DNA from: Strigamia acuminata
Lineage: Eukaryota > Arthropoda > Chilopoda > Geophilomorpha > Linotaeniidae
Length of the DNA: 64,000 nucleotides
Direction of reading: 5' to 3'
Assembly: GCA_949358305.1 (NCBI GenBank)
Contig: OX442324.1
Location: forward strand, 7,475,601-7,539,600
Shown here: positions 1 through 9,767 of the stretch, piece after piece
How positions within the stretch are numbered: position 1 is the first letter of the stretch
Layout of the letters: every line of letters begins with the position of its first letter
Position numbers and translations under genes: made by a program
Notes under the pieces: model-generated
The model's database searches: none
Told to the model about the DNA's origin: nothing
The model's input: the letters and a program-made list of their open reading frames with translations, nothing else

Positions 1-1
1 G

Positions 2-3000
2 GGCATTAACGACCAAAAGAAGTTAATTAACGACTCCAGAACAACTGCGCAACCTACTAATGGTGAGAACGACTCAAATTCAAATGTTTACAACATCAAC
101 TTTTTGCAGTACCGGCCCAGTGAGGATCCGACCGATCTCGATTGGATTTACCACCAACTATGGAACCATTTGACCGTTACGCAAATCAAACTACTAATTG
201 AAACTTTACAGCCAATTTCACAGATTTTCCGCGAGGAAATCGGTTTATGTAATAATACGGAATACGAAGTTAATCTGAAACCGGACTTTCGTCCGATCCA
301 TGTTCCAGTACGACCCGTAAACCCTGCGAAAAAGGCAATTATCGACAAATACATCGACAAGAAACTTCAACAAGGTATAATTCGCCGTTCACAAAGTGAT
401 TGTGCCGTTGCCCCAGTGGTCGTGCCCAAGAAGACCGGGGAATGGAGGACAGCAATGGACTTCAGACCCATTAATGCGCAAACAATTCCGGATGTGTATC
501 CACTTCCGGACATAGACAATATATTTGCGTATTTAGGCGGTGCACATTGGTTCTCGATAATCGACGGGCGCGAGGCCTTTCACCAAATTGGAGTGCGCAA
601 GGGAGATGAGCGATTCTTGGCCTTCATAACACACCGAGGACTATTTGAATACGTTCGTATGCCTTTCGGCCCCATCAACGGTCCGGCAACACTCCAAAGA
701 GCGATGAATAAGACCTTGGCCAAATATTTATATAAATTTGTATTTGTATACATTGATGATGTTATTATTTTTAGCAAAACATTTGAGGAGCATGTTCAAC
801 ATTTGCGCCTCGTCTTGGAAGAATTATTTGATGCTGGTTTCACCATGAACGCCAACAAAACCGAGCTCTGTAAACAGCGCCTCGAAGTTCTGGGCCACAT
901 CGTGGAATCCGGTCAAATTTCTCCAAATCCGAAAAAAGTGTCAGCTATTCAAAATTATCCTACGCCAACAAATTTGCGCGAGTTACAACGTTTCAAAGGT
1001 ATGGTGGGTTATTATCAATCTTTTATTGCGAACTTTTCCAAGACAAGTGAGGTATTCCGACCATTACTCAAAAAAGATGCTGTTTGGCATTGGAAGGAGG
1101 CGCAACAAGAAGCTTTTGATTATCTCAAAGATCAAATAGCGACTCCAACGCTAAAGAGACGTTTTCCCAGCTGGAAGAAGCCATTCATCCTCCAAACAGA
1201 TGCAAGCTACTCCGGTTTGGGGTCAGCTTTAATGCAACTAAATGACGCAGGAGAAAGAATTCCCATAGCTTTCGCTTCCCGTGCGCTTAACAGTGCTGAA
1301 AAAAACTATAATGTGACTGAAATTGAATGCCTGGCAGCCGTGTGGGCGGTGAAACGTTTCCGCGCTTATTTAGAAATGATGCCATTTTATTTGGAGAGTG
1401 ATCATCGTTCTTTAAAGTGGTTGTTTCAACAAAGAGAACCAACTGGCCGACTTGCTCGTTGGGTACTCTCATTAAGCGAATACAAATTCACTTTCCTGCA
1501 CTGCTCAGGATGCAAGAATCGAGTGGCGGACGCGTTAAGCAGAGCACCAGTCGATCCACCCGAATATGACGAGGAAGACGACAGCCCACTCGTCGACGAA
1601 GCCTGCTACACAGCATATTTTGATGACTGTAATCAGTGGCCAGCATTATCCATAATTACTGAGTTGCCAAAAGACATTAATAGACAATTTAAGAAAATGT
1701 TCAAAGATAAATTTATTAAATCAACTTTAATTTCAGCCATTTCACCAACTAAACCAAAGAAAGGAAAAAGGAAATCCCTCATTCCTCGCCGAATTATAGT
1801 GACCACAACACCATCAAATGCGCCAACTCAAATTGCGCAACCCACCTCCACAGCTGCGTCAACTCCAGTTGCGCAACCAACTCAACAAACAACTCCAGTT
1901 ACATTACCAGTAATTTCACCTAATTCTCCACCAGTTCGTGTTTCAGTGCCACTTCGTATGCGCAGACAACATTCATTAATTCCAATATTAACAAAGAAAA
2001 GAGGACGACCACGTAAGATTATGATAATCCCAGTGCTCTCCCCTCGCGCCAAACGGGCCATTGCGACAAGAACTCGAGCTAGATTAAGGGATCCCACTTT
2101 AGTTCCAAAAATATCTCCGAAATTACCAAGATATGGCGCTAATATAAAGAAATGGAAACAACCAAAATTATTAAAGGCACAGAGAGTTGGAAAAGGCAAA
2201 AGGACGCCGAAAGCACCTCGTTTAGTGGTTTCACCCACCCCTACACTACCTCCTATTCCTATTTCCATTCCTACTCCGACGCCCCCTAACCAACCCAGTT
2301 CTCCAAGCAAATCAGAAATTTCCATTCCCACTCCCGTTCCTTTAGCACCGACTCTCCCTACTTTACCACCGAAAGGACCACCCAGAAAGTCATCTGGAAT
2401 CCCTTCTCATATTTTGCCACCCAGACCAAAACCCACACCAAAATTGACTCCTGTTTCCAAAATACCCACTCCACCAATTCCTAGACCTAAAGGACGACCT
2501 CGAAAGTCAGCTGGAATTCCTTCTCATATTTTGCCACCAAAACCAAAACCTACACCAAAATCAACTCCTATCCAAATTCCCAATTTTCCTACACCTTCTC
2601 CCACACAATCCATTCCAATATCGCAATCTCCTATTCCTCCAACCTCTCCTGCGTCTACGCCGTCAACGACAACTGATACAGCACCAACTGTGCCACCAGT
2701 GCTTGACCCCGGACCTGGGCCTTCTGGACTCCAACTCCCCGATGGATACCCTTCTGAGCCGGACTCCGACACGTCGTCATCCGACACAGACAGTTTTAGC
2801 CCGATTCGGGATTTTCCTTCGCCGGTGGAGTATCCAGTACCAAGAGGTGGAATGCCGCGAACTCCGACAAGACTGCGCCCGAGATCTGAACGAACATTTA
2901 CAGAATCAGACAGAAGGCTCACTGAAGCGGAGCAACAGGCTGAATTGGAACACGATCCACCTATTGAACATCCACCATTTGAAATGTTACCAGATGCCGC

Positions 3001-4375
3001 TGAAATAATAGCCGCACAGAGACAAGATCCGTGGTCGCGTGAGTTGATATACTACTTAACTGCTCAAATGCTGCCGGTCGATCCAGTCGAAGCTGCGCAA
3101 ATTCAAAAAGGCGCGCAAAATTTTGGTATGCATAAAGATATGTTGTGTCGTTTTCCACCAGTCCACATTAATGAAATACGCAAGAGGCGTCAAATTTATC
3201 TCCCCTTGGAATTGCGCGAACGATATTTCCGCGCAATGCATTACCCTCCAGTAGTGGGACACATGGGCAGAGAAAAAACCCTCCATCGTTTAAAGACGCG
3301 TGTATATTGGCCCAAAATGAGAGAAGATGTTCAAACTTGGATCCAGGTTTGCGAGGCTTGTCAGCGCGCGAAACCATTAAATCGCTTGCCTTATGGCAAA
3401 ATGATAATGTCAAGAGCGCGCCACTTGTTCTCCGCAATATACATTGATTACTATGGCAAAAAACCACGTTCAGTGGGCGGCCATTGTTACGCCTTTGTAA
3501 TGGTCGACTCAGCGAGTCGTTGGTTAGACGTAAGACTAACAGAAGATTCGACTATCGCAACTTCAGTTGCGCAAATTCAGAAATTTACGAAACGCTGGGG
3601 TTTCCCCAAAATCATTATCAGCGACAATGCCCCCGCGTTCAGGTCACCTGAATTTCGCAGCCAAATCCAGCAATTAGGCGCAGTAAACCGCTACACTGCA
3701 GCGTACCATCCCCAAGGCAATATTGCCGAACGCCTGAACCAATCCTTAAAGAACTGCATTTTAGCTTACATAGACGACCACGACAGGTGGGATGTAAATA
3801 TCGGCTATTTTGTTTTGGCAATCAATTCGGCGTATCAAATTTCGTTAAAGTACTCTCCATTTAAGTTAGTTACAGGCCAAGAAGCCAGATTCCCTGGTGA
3901 TATTGATAGTGACACAGATGACGGGGAACCCTTACCACCATCTGAGGCTGAAAACCTTCATGAGCAAATGCGCACCATGCGAGAAAGGGCGATGAACAAT
4001 TTGCGCGAATCCCAGATCCGCCACAAAAAGTGGTTCGATTTAAAACGTCGCGCTCACGACTTTCGTCCTGGCGATTGGGTGACGTTGCGCAATCGGCAAC
4101 CCTCTTCCGCCGACAGACAATTTGCAGCAGGCTTACGCCAGCGGACTGAAGGAGTCTATATCATTCACAAATTGGTGGGCCCCAACACTATCATCTTAAT
4201 GGACCAAAATGGCAGAAAAACACAACCATACAACGTTGTTGAACTTCGCCATTGGCATTTTGCGCAAATTAATTTCCTAACCTTAAAAGATGTCGAAATC
4301 ATCGACAAGCATGTCGAAAATTATACTGCTAACACACTAGATATTTTCACTGCTTATTTTCTTTCTTTTAAATGA
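2..4375 (+). CDS. pol: Gypsy Pol polyprotein (RT, RNase H, AT-hook/Pro-rich spacer, integrase), 5' partial
   Basis: The frame is open from base 2 to the TGA at 4373, so the true start is upstream. Reverse transcriptase has its first catalytic Asp at 563 and YIDD at 749-760. RNase H follows, with an Asp at 1199 in TDAS and the DHRSLKW motif near 1400. From about 1560 to 3000 comes a Pro/Thr/Ser-rich basic spacer of over 450 residues, with an AT-hook core RGRP at 2000-2011 and two further PRK-type copies near 2375 and 2492 inside a duplicated block. Integrase follows: zinc-binding His codons at 3239 and 3260, Cys at 3350 and 3359, catalytic Asp at 3446, Asp at 3623 and Glu at 3728 (D35E spacing), then a GPY/F-like C-terminal module near 4070-4200. 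It would copy element RNA into DNA and integrate it. The long spacer is not usual for the family. Confidence 0.95.
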   Translation, partial: GINDQKKLINDSRTTAQPTNGENDSNSNVYNINFLQYRPSEDPTDLDWIYHQLWNHLTVTQIKLLIETLQPISQIFREEIGLCNNTEYEVNLKPDFRPIHVPVRPVNPAKKAIIDKYIDKKLQQGIIRRSQSDCAVAPVVVPKKTGEWRTAMDFRPINAQTIPDVYPLPDIDNIFAYLGGAHWFSIIDGREAFHQIGVRKGDERFLAFITHRGLFEYVRMPFGPINGPATLQRAMNKTLAKYLYKFVFVYIDDVIIFSKTFEEHVQHLRLVLEELFDAGFTMNANKTELCKQRLEVLGHIVESGQISPNPKKVSAIQNYPTPTNLRELQRFKGMVGYYQSFIANFSKTSEVFRPLLKKDAVWHWKEAQQEAFDYLKDQIATPTLKRRFPSWKKPFILQTDASYSGLGSALMQLNDAGERIPIAFASRALNSAEKNYNVTEIECLAAVWAVKRFRAYLEMMPFYLESDHRSLKWLFQQREPTGRLARWVLSLSEYKFTFLHCSGCKNRVADALSRAPVDPPEYDEEDDSPLVDEACYTAYFDDCNQWPALSIITELPKDINRQFKKMFKDKFIKSTLISAISPTKPKKGKRKSLIPRRIIVTTTPSNAPTQIAQPTSTAASTPVAQPTQQTTPVTLPVISPNSPPVRVSVPLRMRRQHSLIPILTKKRGRPRKIMIIPVLSPRAKRAIATRTRARLRDPTLVPKISPKLPRYGANIKKWKQPKLLKAQRVGKGKRTPKAPRLVVSPTPTLPPIPISIPTPTPPNQPSSPSKSEISIPTPVPLAPTLPTLPPKGPPRKSSGIPSHILPPRPKPTPKLTPVSKIPTPPIPRPKGRPRKSAGIPSHILPPKPKPTPKSTPIQIPNFPTPSPTQSIPISQSPIPPTSPASTPSTTTDTAPTVPPVLDPGPGPSGLQLPDGYPSEPDSDTSSSDTDSFSPIRDFPSPVEYPVPRGGMPRTPTRLRPRSERTFTESDRRLTEAEQQAELEHDPPIEHPPFEMLPDAAEIIAAQRQDPWSRELIYYLTAQMLPVDPVEAAQIQKGAQNFGMHKDMLCRFPPVHINEIRKRRQIYLPLELRERYFRAMHYPPVVGHMGREKTLHRLKTRVYWPKMREDVQTWIQVCEACQRAKPLNRLPYGKMIMSRARHLFSAIYIDYYGKKPRSVGGHCYAFVMVDSASRWLDVRLTEDSTIATSVAQIQKFTKRWGFPKIIISDNAPAFRSPEFRSQIQQLGAVNRYTAAYHPQGNIAERLNQSLKNCILAYIDDHDRWDVNIGYFVLAINSAYQISLKYSPFKLVTGQEARFPGDIDSDTDDGEPLPPSEAENLHEQMRTMRERAMNNLRESQIRHKKWFDLKRRAHDFRPGDWVTLRNRQPSSADRQFAAGLRQRTEGVYIIHKLVGPNTIILMDQNGRKTQPYNVVELRHWHFAQINFLTLKDVEIIDKHVENYTANTLDIFTAYFLSFK

Positions 4376-5106
4376 TTTTTCTAATTATTTTCCAAAAAAA
4401 AAAAAAAAAAAAAAAACAAAAAAAAAAAACCAAAGTAATCCGGTGTAATTTCATCGTTACTTTAAAGAAAAATTTCATTTATGTTCTTATGTTTCTTTAT
4501 TTTTAAATATTTTTATGTTTTATGTTATTCGTTTTACGTTTCATATTTGTTTATTTCAAAATTGACTAAGTCCATTTCCAGTGAGGACAAAATTGCCCAC
4601 TAGAGTGTGACACTTTTAATTACATTTTCAAAACACCACGTGTTTAGATTATTTATTTTCCCAATTTATTATTTCAACCTAGTTATATATACCTATGTGT
4701 GTTTAGATTTGCATATGCTAAACTTTCTCATTGAAGATCAATGTTAAATTTGACTATTTCTTCTAGAACATTCATTTACGATCTTTCGTTAACTTCCAAT
4801 TCTTCACACTAGAGTACGTCGTTCTATTAAAACAGTTACGACTATAATCTCCAACACCCACACTTCATACCCATGTGCTTTTATGACACCTGTGTGAGAA
4901 AATTCTCGAAGCGTTTGACACTCGTGCACTCTTCTTCTATGGATTAACATCATGTGTTGAATTTCGTGTGTTATGTTTTGTGCGCGTTCATTATTTGCGC
5001 AATTCTAATTGTAAGTAACGTTTGTGATATGTTCATTGTTTCAATTCGTGTATATAACCCCAATGATTGAAATCAATTAGGCACAATTACATCTAGTTGA
5101 GACAAC
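4376..5106 (+). other. Non-coding stretch between Gypsy pol and the third ORF
   Basis: About 730 AT-rich bases without a convincing ORF. It opens with a long adenine tract (about 4394-4430, interrupted by one cytosine). Near its end is a TATA-like box, then at about 5078-5080 a TTAG that could act as a splice acceptor. Either a separate promoter or splicing could deliver the downstream ORF; sequence alone does not decide. Confidence 0.5.
5050..5058 (+). promoter_or_regulatory. TATA-like box upstream of the third Gypsy ORF
   Basis: GTATATAAC lies about 50 bases before the ATG at 5107, a spacing compatible with a short-leader transcript. Only the match and position support it; no initiator or downstream element was recognised. 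Confidence 0.35.
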
Positions 5107-7902
5107 ATGGCCGACAAACATGTGTGTCGTTGCAAAGAGGATTTCCCGGGCGAACCTTATCCGAAGAACTTTGCCGAACCGCCGCTCCACGCAGTCGGGC
5201 CGCCCAAATTTCCATGCTGGCATCCGAACGATCCCCGTGAACACAGCTTTCCAAACTTTGAAATATGTCCGGTTTGCTCCGGATATGGTTATGAGCTTGT
5301 TGTTTCGGGTGTGGACAAGACGTGTCGAGCGTGTGACGGGCGAGGCGATCTGCGACGCGGATTTCATCGTGTGTGGATGCGCCAGATTTATGGCTGGTGC
5401 CTCTTTCGTCGTGTCCAGGACAAGGTATATTTGATCGGAGTAGAGTTTCCACAATTTCGGCCACCAAACGGGACACCAGCCATGGTACAAAGATTCCGCG
5501 CCGGCCATTTCAAGTATTGGCACAGACTTCAACGAGAAGCGCGACAGGCGAGAATCGTGCCTAGGAGCTGGATTTACCCGACAGCTGAATTAATGCGCGT
5601 TACATTTGCGCAAGTGCCGAATTTGCTCGCCGACGAAATCGCCGGTTTGGACCCGATGGACCAGGAGCAGCGGGAAGTTGACGAAGCACAACCGACGTTG
5701 CCCCAATTCTTCCACAGCTTCCCTGGGACCGATGCGAGTCTTCAAGAGCAGATCAGCATTGCGTTGGAATCACTAGGAGACCTCAACACTATCGACGACA
5801 ATTCCGACACTGCGCTGCCATATTTCTACCAGCGTAAACCACCATGCTCGATGAATCGAAATCCGAATCGAGAGCAGCAACTAGCCATCAAGGTGCGCAA
5901 CACTTTGGCATCCTCGTCGTCTGCGCTCCCACATGATCCTACTCGAGACACGGAGACAGAACAATTCGTGCCCAGACCTTCGGCAGAGACGATTGCCAAA
6001 GCAGCCGAAAAAATGGCGACACTCACCATTACTACCAAAGAGGACACCGAAAGTTTGTATTCAAATTCCACCGTGTCTAACGTTGAATTTTCAACTCCAC
6101 CAACAGAAATGGCGCTACGACCAGTGCCACAACTGCAGTTCATTCCCGAATCACCAGTGTTAGCGGACGATTCTGCGCAAGAAACATTGCGCAAAGAGAG
6201 CATGGACGATTCTCAGCAATCCGTTGCCGCCGCTAGACTTCCAGAATTCGACGTACAATCCACAATGAGTGTGACCCCGTCGATTCTGGACATTACCAAC
6301 GAAATTCGCGGTAGTGTTCCCACCGCCAAAATAAGTGATGTGCGCAGATTGGAACGAAAGATGATTGACATTCGCGACATCGACATTCCGTCTGCCAGAA
6401 CTGACTTTTCTCGGCCGCGCGGACCGCCACTGAGCGCTAGACTGACACCAGCAGTGAAAGCGCAACGATCAGCGTCAACGCCGAGTTTGCCCATTCCCGA
6501 TTCTGATATTGACCATTCGAACATTAATGAAAATTTATCTGCCGATCTTTTTCCAGCTTCGACTATTTCCGTTGCCTCGGCTGATGTATTTTCACAAACT
6601 TACACGATCTCGCCAATTGCACCAGCAACCGAAGTTCCATCATGTCCACAGGTAAAACTTTCAAAAGTTCCGACTTTGCCAGTGACGCCGATTACTTATG
6701 CGCACTTTCCTGGGCGCAATGTAACCTCAACAACGTCGTCCGGCGCCAACTTTAACATGTCAACCACGACGGCTGCCACCGCGAAAATTCCAGTGACGTC
6801 GACTCTTGTTTCGGACTCATCACCTTACCGATCCCGACTCGACTGCGCAATCCCAAATATCGGACCTGGACTTTCATTCAAAAAGGTCGCTTCCCGTTGT
6901 GAATTGGCGTATGACAAGTATGGAGTGACCCAGAAACCAGTTAACTCGTTGGAGGTCGTAGAGGAATTCTTGCGCAAATTCGAGGTCCAGATCTCCATCA
7001 AGGGACCAGGAGTTTCCCAGACCCGCTTCCAAATTCCATGGAAAGCTTGGAATACTTTGATCACCTTCATGTTGGTGGAAGATTTCAGCGTCTACCAAGA
7101 AGATTTTCGTGTGACTCAAAAAGAGATGATGGACAGACGGCCCCACATTGCGCGACAGGTTGAAAAGCGAATGTCCGAGTGTAGCACGTACGACTCCGAG
7201 ACGGCAGTTGAGATCCTGATATGGACCCTTCATCGTGAGATCTCCGTCTATCTTTACAAAGTCCAGGACACCAGGGACTATCACAACATGATGGAGGAGA
7301 AGAGACGCCAAGAGCGAGACGCGGAACACGAGCTGGAAAAAACCCGAGTTGCAGAAGCCCACCGCCAAGCAGACGAACGTGAAGCTCGTGAACAAGCAGA
7401 AAAAGAGGAAGAAAAGAGACGGTCGGATGAATTGCGCCTTCAAGAATTGCGCAATCTGATGACGGATTCAGGTTTTTACCCGATGACAGCACCATCCATT
7501 CCACCGGCCCAAGGATCGCAAATTTGGGATGACACGCCACCCCGCATCACTCTGGAGCTGCTCCCCAGCCTTTTGCCACCAGCCGCGGTCGAGTGCAATT
7601 TTGCGAATACAAATGGACCGTGCCTCCAATTTGGGATGTCTGCCGCATCTGTCCGACAACTTTTCCAATCCCTCGCATCTGCAGACCTACGCATGAGTCC
7701 GGAAGAGGCTAAACCACTCCTCAATTCGCTGTATCGCCGATACGGAGAACTCTTCTTGGACCATTGTAAGAATGAGATTAACCGGCAGGGTGCCACCAAC
7801 TACCGAGATGCAATGAGAGTTGTGGTCAACGTGGCGTTAAACATGATAAAATCATTTCGAATGCCGACACCTTACCGCACCTTGTCAGGTAATTCTCAAT
7901 AA
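5107..7902 (+). CDS. Unrecognised third ORF of the Gypsy element (931 aa, Cys-rich N-terminus, coiled coil)
   Basis: An intact ORF in the position where env lies in errantiviruses, but without a signal peptide, a transmembrane segment or a furin-type site, so it is not a typical envelope. The N-terminus has paired cysteines (residues 7 and 9, then CPVC at 54-57 and CRAC at 73-76) in two CxxCxGxG boxes like half of a DnaJ zinc domain. Residues about 230-590 are Ser/Thr/Pro-rich and probably disordered. Residues about 600-720 look globular, followed by a strongly charged heptad-like Glu/Arg coiled coil at about 727-785 and a helical C-terminus. The ATG at 5107 is the first in frame. It could be a nucleic-acid-binding accessory protein, a displaced gag-like protein or a captured host gene; I do not recognise it. 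Confidence 0.7.
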   Translation: MADKHVCRCKEDFPGEPYPKNFAEPPLHAVGPPKFPCWHPNDPREHSFPNFEICPVCSGYGYELVVSGVDKTCRACDGRGDLRRGFHRVWMRQIYGWCLFRRVQDKVYLIGVEFPQFRPPNGTPAMVQRFRAGHFKYWHRLQREARQARIVPRSWIYPTAELMRVTFAQVPNLLADEIAGLDPMDQEQREVDEAQPTLPQFFHSFPGTDASLQEQISIALESLGDLNTIDDNSDTALPYFYQRKPPCSMNRNPNREQQLAIKVRNTLASSSSALPHDPTRDTETEQFVPRPSAETIAKAAEKMATLTITTKEDTESLYSNSTVSNVEFSTPPTEMALRPVPQLQFIPESPVLADDSAQETLRKESMDDSQQSVAAARLPEFDVQSTMSVTPSILDITNEIRGSVPTAKISDVRRLERKMIDIRDIDIPSARTDFSRPRGPPLSARLTPAVKAQRSASTPSLPIPDSDIDHSNINENLSADLFPASTISVASADVFSQTYTISPIAPATEVPSCPQVKLSKVPTLPVTPITYAHFPGRNVTSTTSSGANFNMSTTTAATAKIPVTSTLVSDSSPYRSRLDCAIPNIGPGLSFKKVASRCELAYDKYGVTQKPVNSLEVVEEFLRKFEVQISIKGPGVSQTRFQIPWKAWNTLITFMLVEDFSVYQEDFRVTQKEMMDRRPHIARQVEKRMSECSTYDSETAVEILIWTLHREISVYLYKVQDTRDYHNMMEEKRRQERDAEHELEKTRVAEAHRQADEREAREQAEKEEEKRRSDELRLQELRNLMTDSGFYPMTAPSIPPAQGSQIWDDTPPRITLELLPSLLPPAAVECNFANTNGPCLQFGMSAASVRQLFQSLASADLRMSPEEAKPLLNSLYRRYGELFLDHCKNEINRQGATNYRDAMRVVVNVALNMIKSFRMPTPYRTLSGNSQ

Positions 7903-8073
7903 ACAATAACAATTTCTTTAACATAGATATTCTACGGGACAGCAACATCGTCACTCGGAAAACCGTAGGACTACCCATTATGCGCCACCATTCTCTTTGC
8001 GCAATTTAACCAACAAATCACCACCAAAAGTGTATTTCATCACCTCTACTCGTTCAACGATGTGAGAATATTT

Positions 8074-8381
8074 CCTTACAGCGCCCGTGTAAAATTCCTC
8101 AATTGAGTTACGGAACTGGTCTTATTCTCATCCTCACATATGAGTTAGAAGTAAAATGTATTTCATCTCAGCTATTCGTTTAGTGCCCCGAGAACAACTC
8201 CTTATAGCGCCCGCCTAAAATTTCTCTACGGAGTTGCGGAACTGGTTTTGTTTCTCGCCACCATTGCGGATGCGAATGAAATATTTCATCATAAAAGTTC
8301 ATTTCACACGTCCCAAGGCATCAAATTCTTATAGCGCCCTCCTAAAATTTCTCTACGGAGTTGAGGAACTGATTTTGTGTT
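8074..8381 (+). repeat. Three diverged tandem units of about 126 bp in the Gypsy 3' region
   Basis: A conserved core (CTTATAGCGCCC, then AAATTTCTCTACGGAGTT, then GGAACTG) starts at about 8074, 8200 and 8327, giving periods of 126 and 127 bases. The first copy is the most diverged. The sequence between cores also keeps an ATTTCATC motif, so the whole unit is repeated. Confidence 0.8.
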
Positions 8382-9592
8382 TTGGCCGTTGTGTTTGTGT
8401 TTCTCATCATCATTTTGTGTTAAATGTTTTTCAATAAGTGTAATATTCCACAGACTGCTGGAAACATTTATTGCGCAAATTTATCTGATCTTCATCACCG
8501 CTGGATAAGTGCTCCAAAAGTGAAGTGTTAATTTTATTATGTTTATTTTTAAATACTTTAGCATGAACAATTAGCCGAACAATTACGAGACTTTTATTTG
8601 CTATAGTGTTTTCTTCATTATTATTTTTCATTATTATAATTTAATTATATTGTGATATTTTTGAATTTAAATCCTGACTTATTCCAGAAATTATTCTAAT
8701 TTTTAAATTCCCTCAAGACTGAGATGATTAAGTTTAATTTTAGTTTTTCTCATTTGAATTACTGGAATAGGTCATGATACTGATAATTACTTGTGATATT
8801 CATAATTGTGATATATTAGTGTAATTTTTCAAATTTAGTGTTTATTCAATTTTCATAATGCCTAATATTTCTAACTGTGATAATTTTCCCGTGGCAACCG
8901 GTCCGGTTGTGCATGAGGATACCTTTATCCCTGTTCTTATTTGTTTTCCTCTAATGATTCCAAATAGTGTCATGTTTATATTTTTTGTTTATCGCGCCAA
9001 CATTGCGCAATTTTCATATTTTCTGTTTAGTTCTCCCATCATTCCCTACATACTTACCTGATGTTAAGATTACATTCATGTATCGTATCCCTTACCTTAT
9101 TTTGTTTTGCGCATTTATTTGCGCCTTGTTCCTAAAAAAAGGTATCCAATCCGAATAAAACCCCCTGTTCGTAAGATAAACTCTCTTGTGACGTTCCTTA
9201 TTTGTATTATTTTTCGTGTTTAAAATTTATCCGCGTAGAAATTTATTGCTTCGATTTACAAAGCAAATGGGTAAAATAATTTTATTGTGATGACTTAAAT
9301 TGAATTTAAAGTGTATAGCCTCGAGTCCGTCCAATCCTAAAAAATTTAGTCCACGTCCCCCCTGTGAATGTCGCGTGTTTAGTTAGTCTTGTCTTCGTCC
9401 ATACCAAAATTGTTTAGCCTTTATTCGATGAGTTTTATGCAGTTTATTTAAAAATGTTTGTTTATTATTCTTAACCTTACTGATTTATAATTTTCATTTA
9501 CAAGTCGGTCGGAAATTTGTCTCAAGCTTCCTGATGAGCTAATTTTTGTTATTATTATTTATCTGGTGACGACCCCAAATAGCCATAATCAT

Positions 9593-9680
9593 CATATTTA
9601 GTCAAGATCATATTTAACCAAGATCATATTTAATCAAGAGTATGTTAGTCTAGACATTTATTTCATATGTTAACCAAGAT
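9593..9680 (+). repeat. 16-bp direct repeats before the polypurine tract
   Basis: Units reading CATATTTA(G/A)(T/C)CAAGA(T/G) start at 9593, 9609 and 9625, and a looser copy at 9664. They end about 75 bases before the polypurine tract. Confidence 0.75.
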
Positions 9681-9754
9681 TGTATTTATTATTGTATTGT
9701 TTTGAGTGAGTTTCTCTCTCTTTGCCTTTATTACAACAACTATAATAAAGGTTT

Positions 9755-9767
9755 AAGGGGAGGGGGA
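9755..9767 (+). other. Gypsy polypurine tract
   Basis: An uninterrupted purine run AAGGGGAGGGGGA ends immediately before TGTCACGGG, the expected start of a 3' LTR. It would prime plus-strand DNA synthesis. Confidence 0.85.

Larger units (their letters stand above)
7903..9754 (+). other. Long 3' untranslated region of the Gypsy element
   Basis: About 1.85 kb separates the third ORF from the polypurine tract. Only short incidental ORFs occur. It contains the two tandem-repeat arrays listed separately, is otherwise AT-rich, and has several TTGCGCAA-type palindromes. Confidence 0.6.

Noticed and set aside
1882-2922. Minus-strand Gly-rich ORFs
   Set aside because: They are antisense shadows of the Pro-rich spacer of Gypsy pol.
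104-4375. Start of Gypsy pol at 104
   Set aside because: The frame is open back to base 2 and position 104 is TTG, so there is no reason to start there.
5107-7902. Third Gypsy ORF as a retroviral envelope
   Set aside because: No signal peptide, hydrophobic fusion or membrane-spanning segment is visible.
8858-9158. Short hydrophobic ORFs in the Gypsy 3' region as a small membrane protein
   Set aside because: Two overlapping frames of AT-rich DNA give hydrophobic residues by composition; no supporting start context or conservation.
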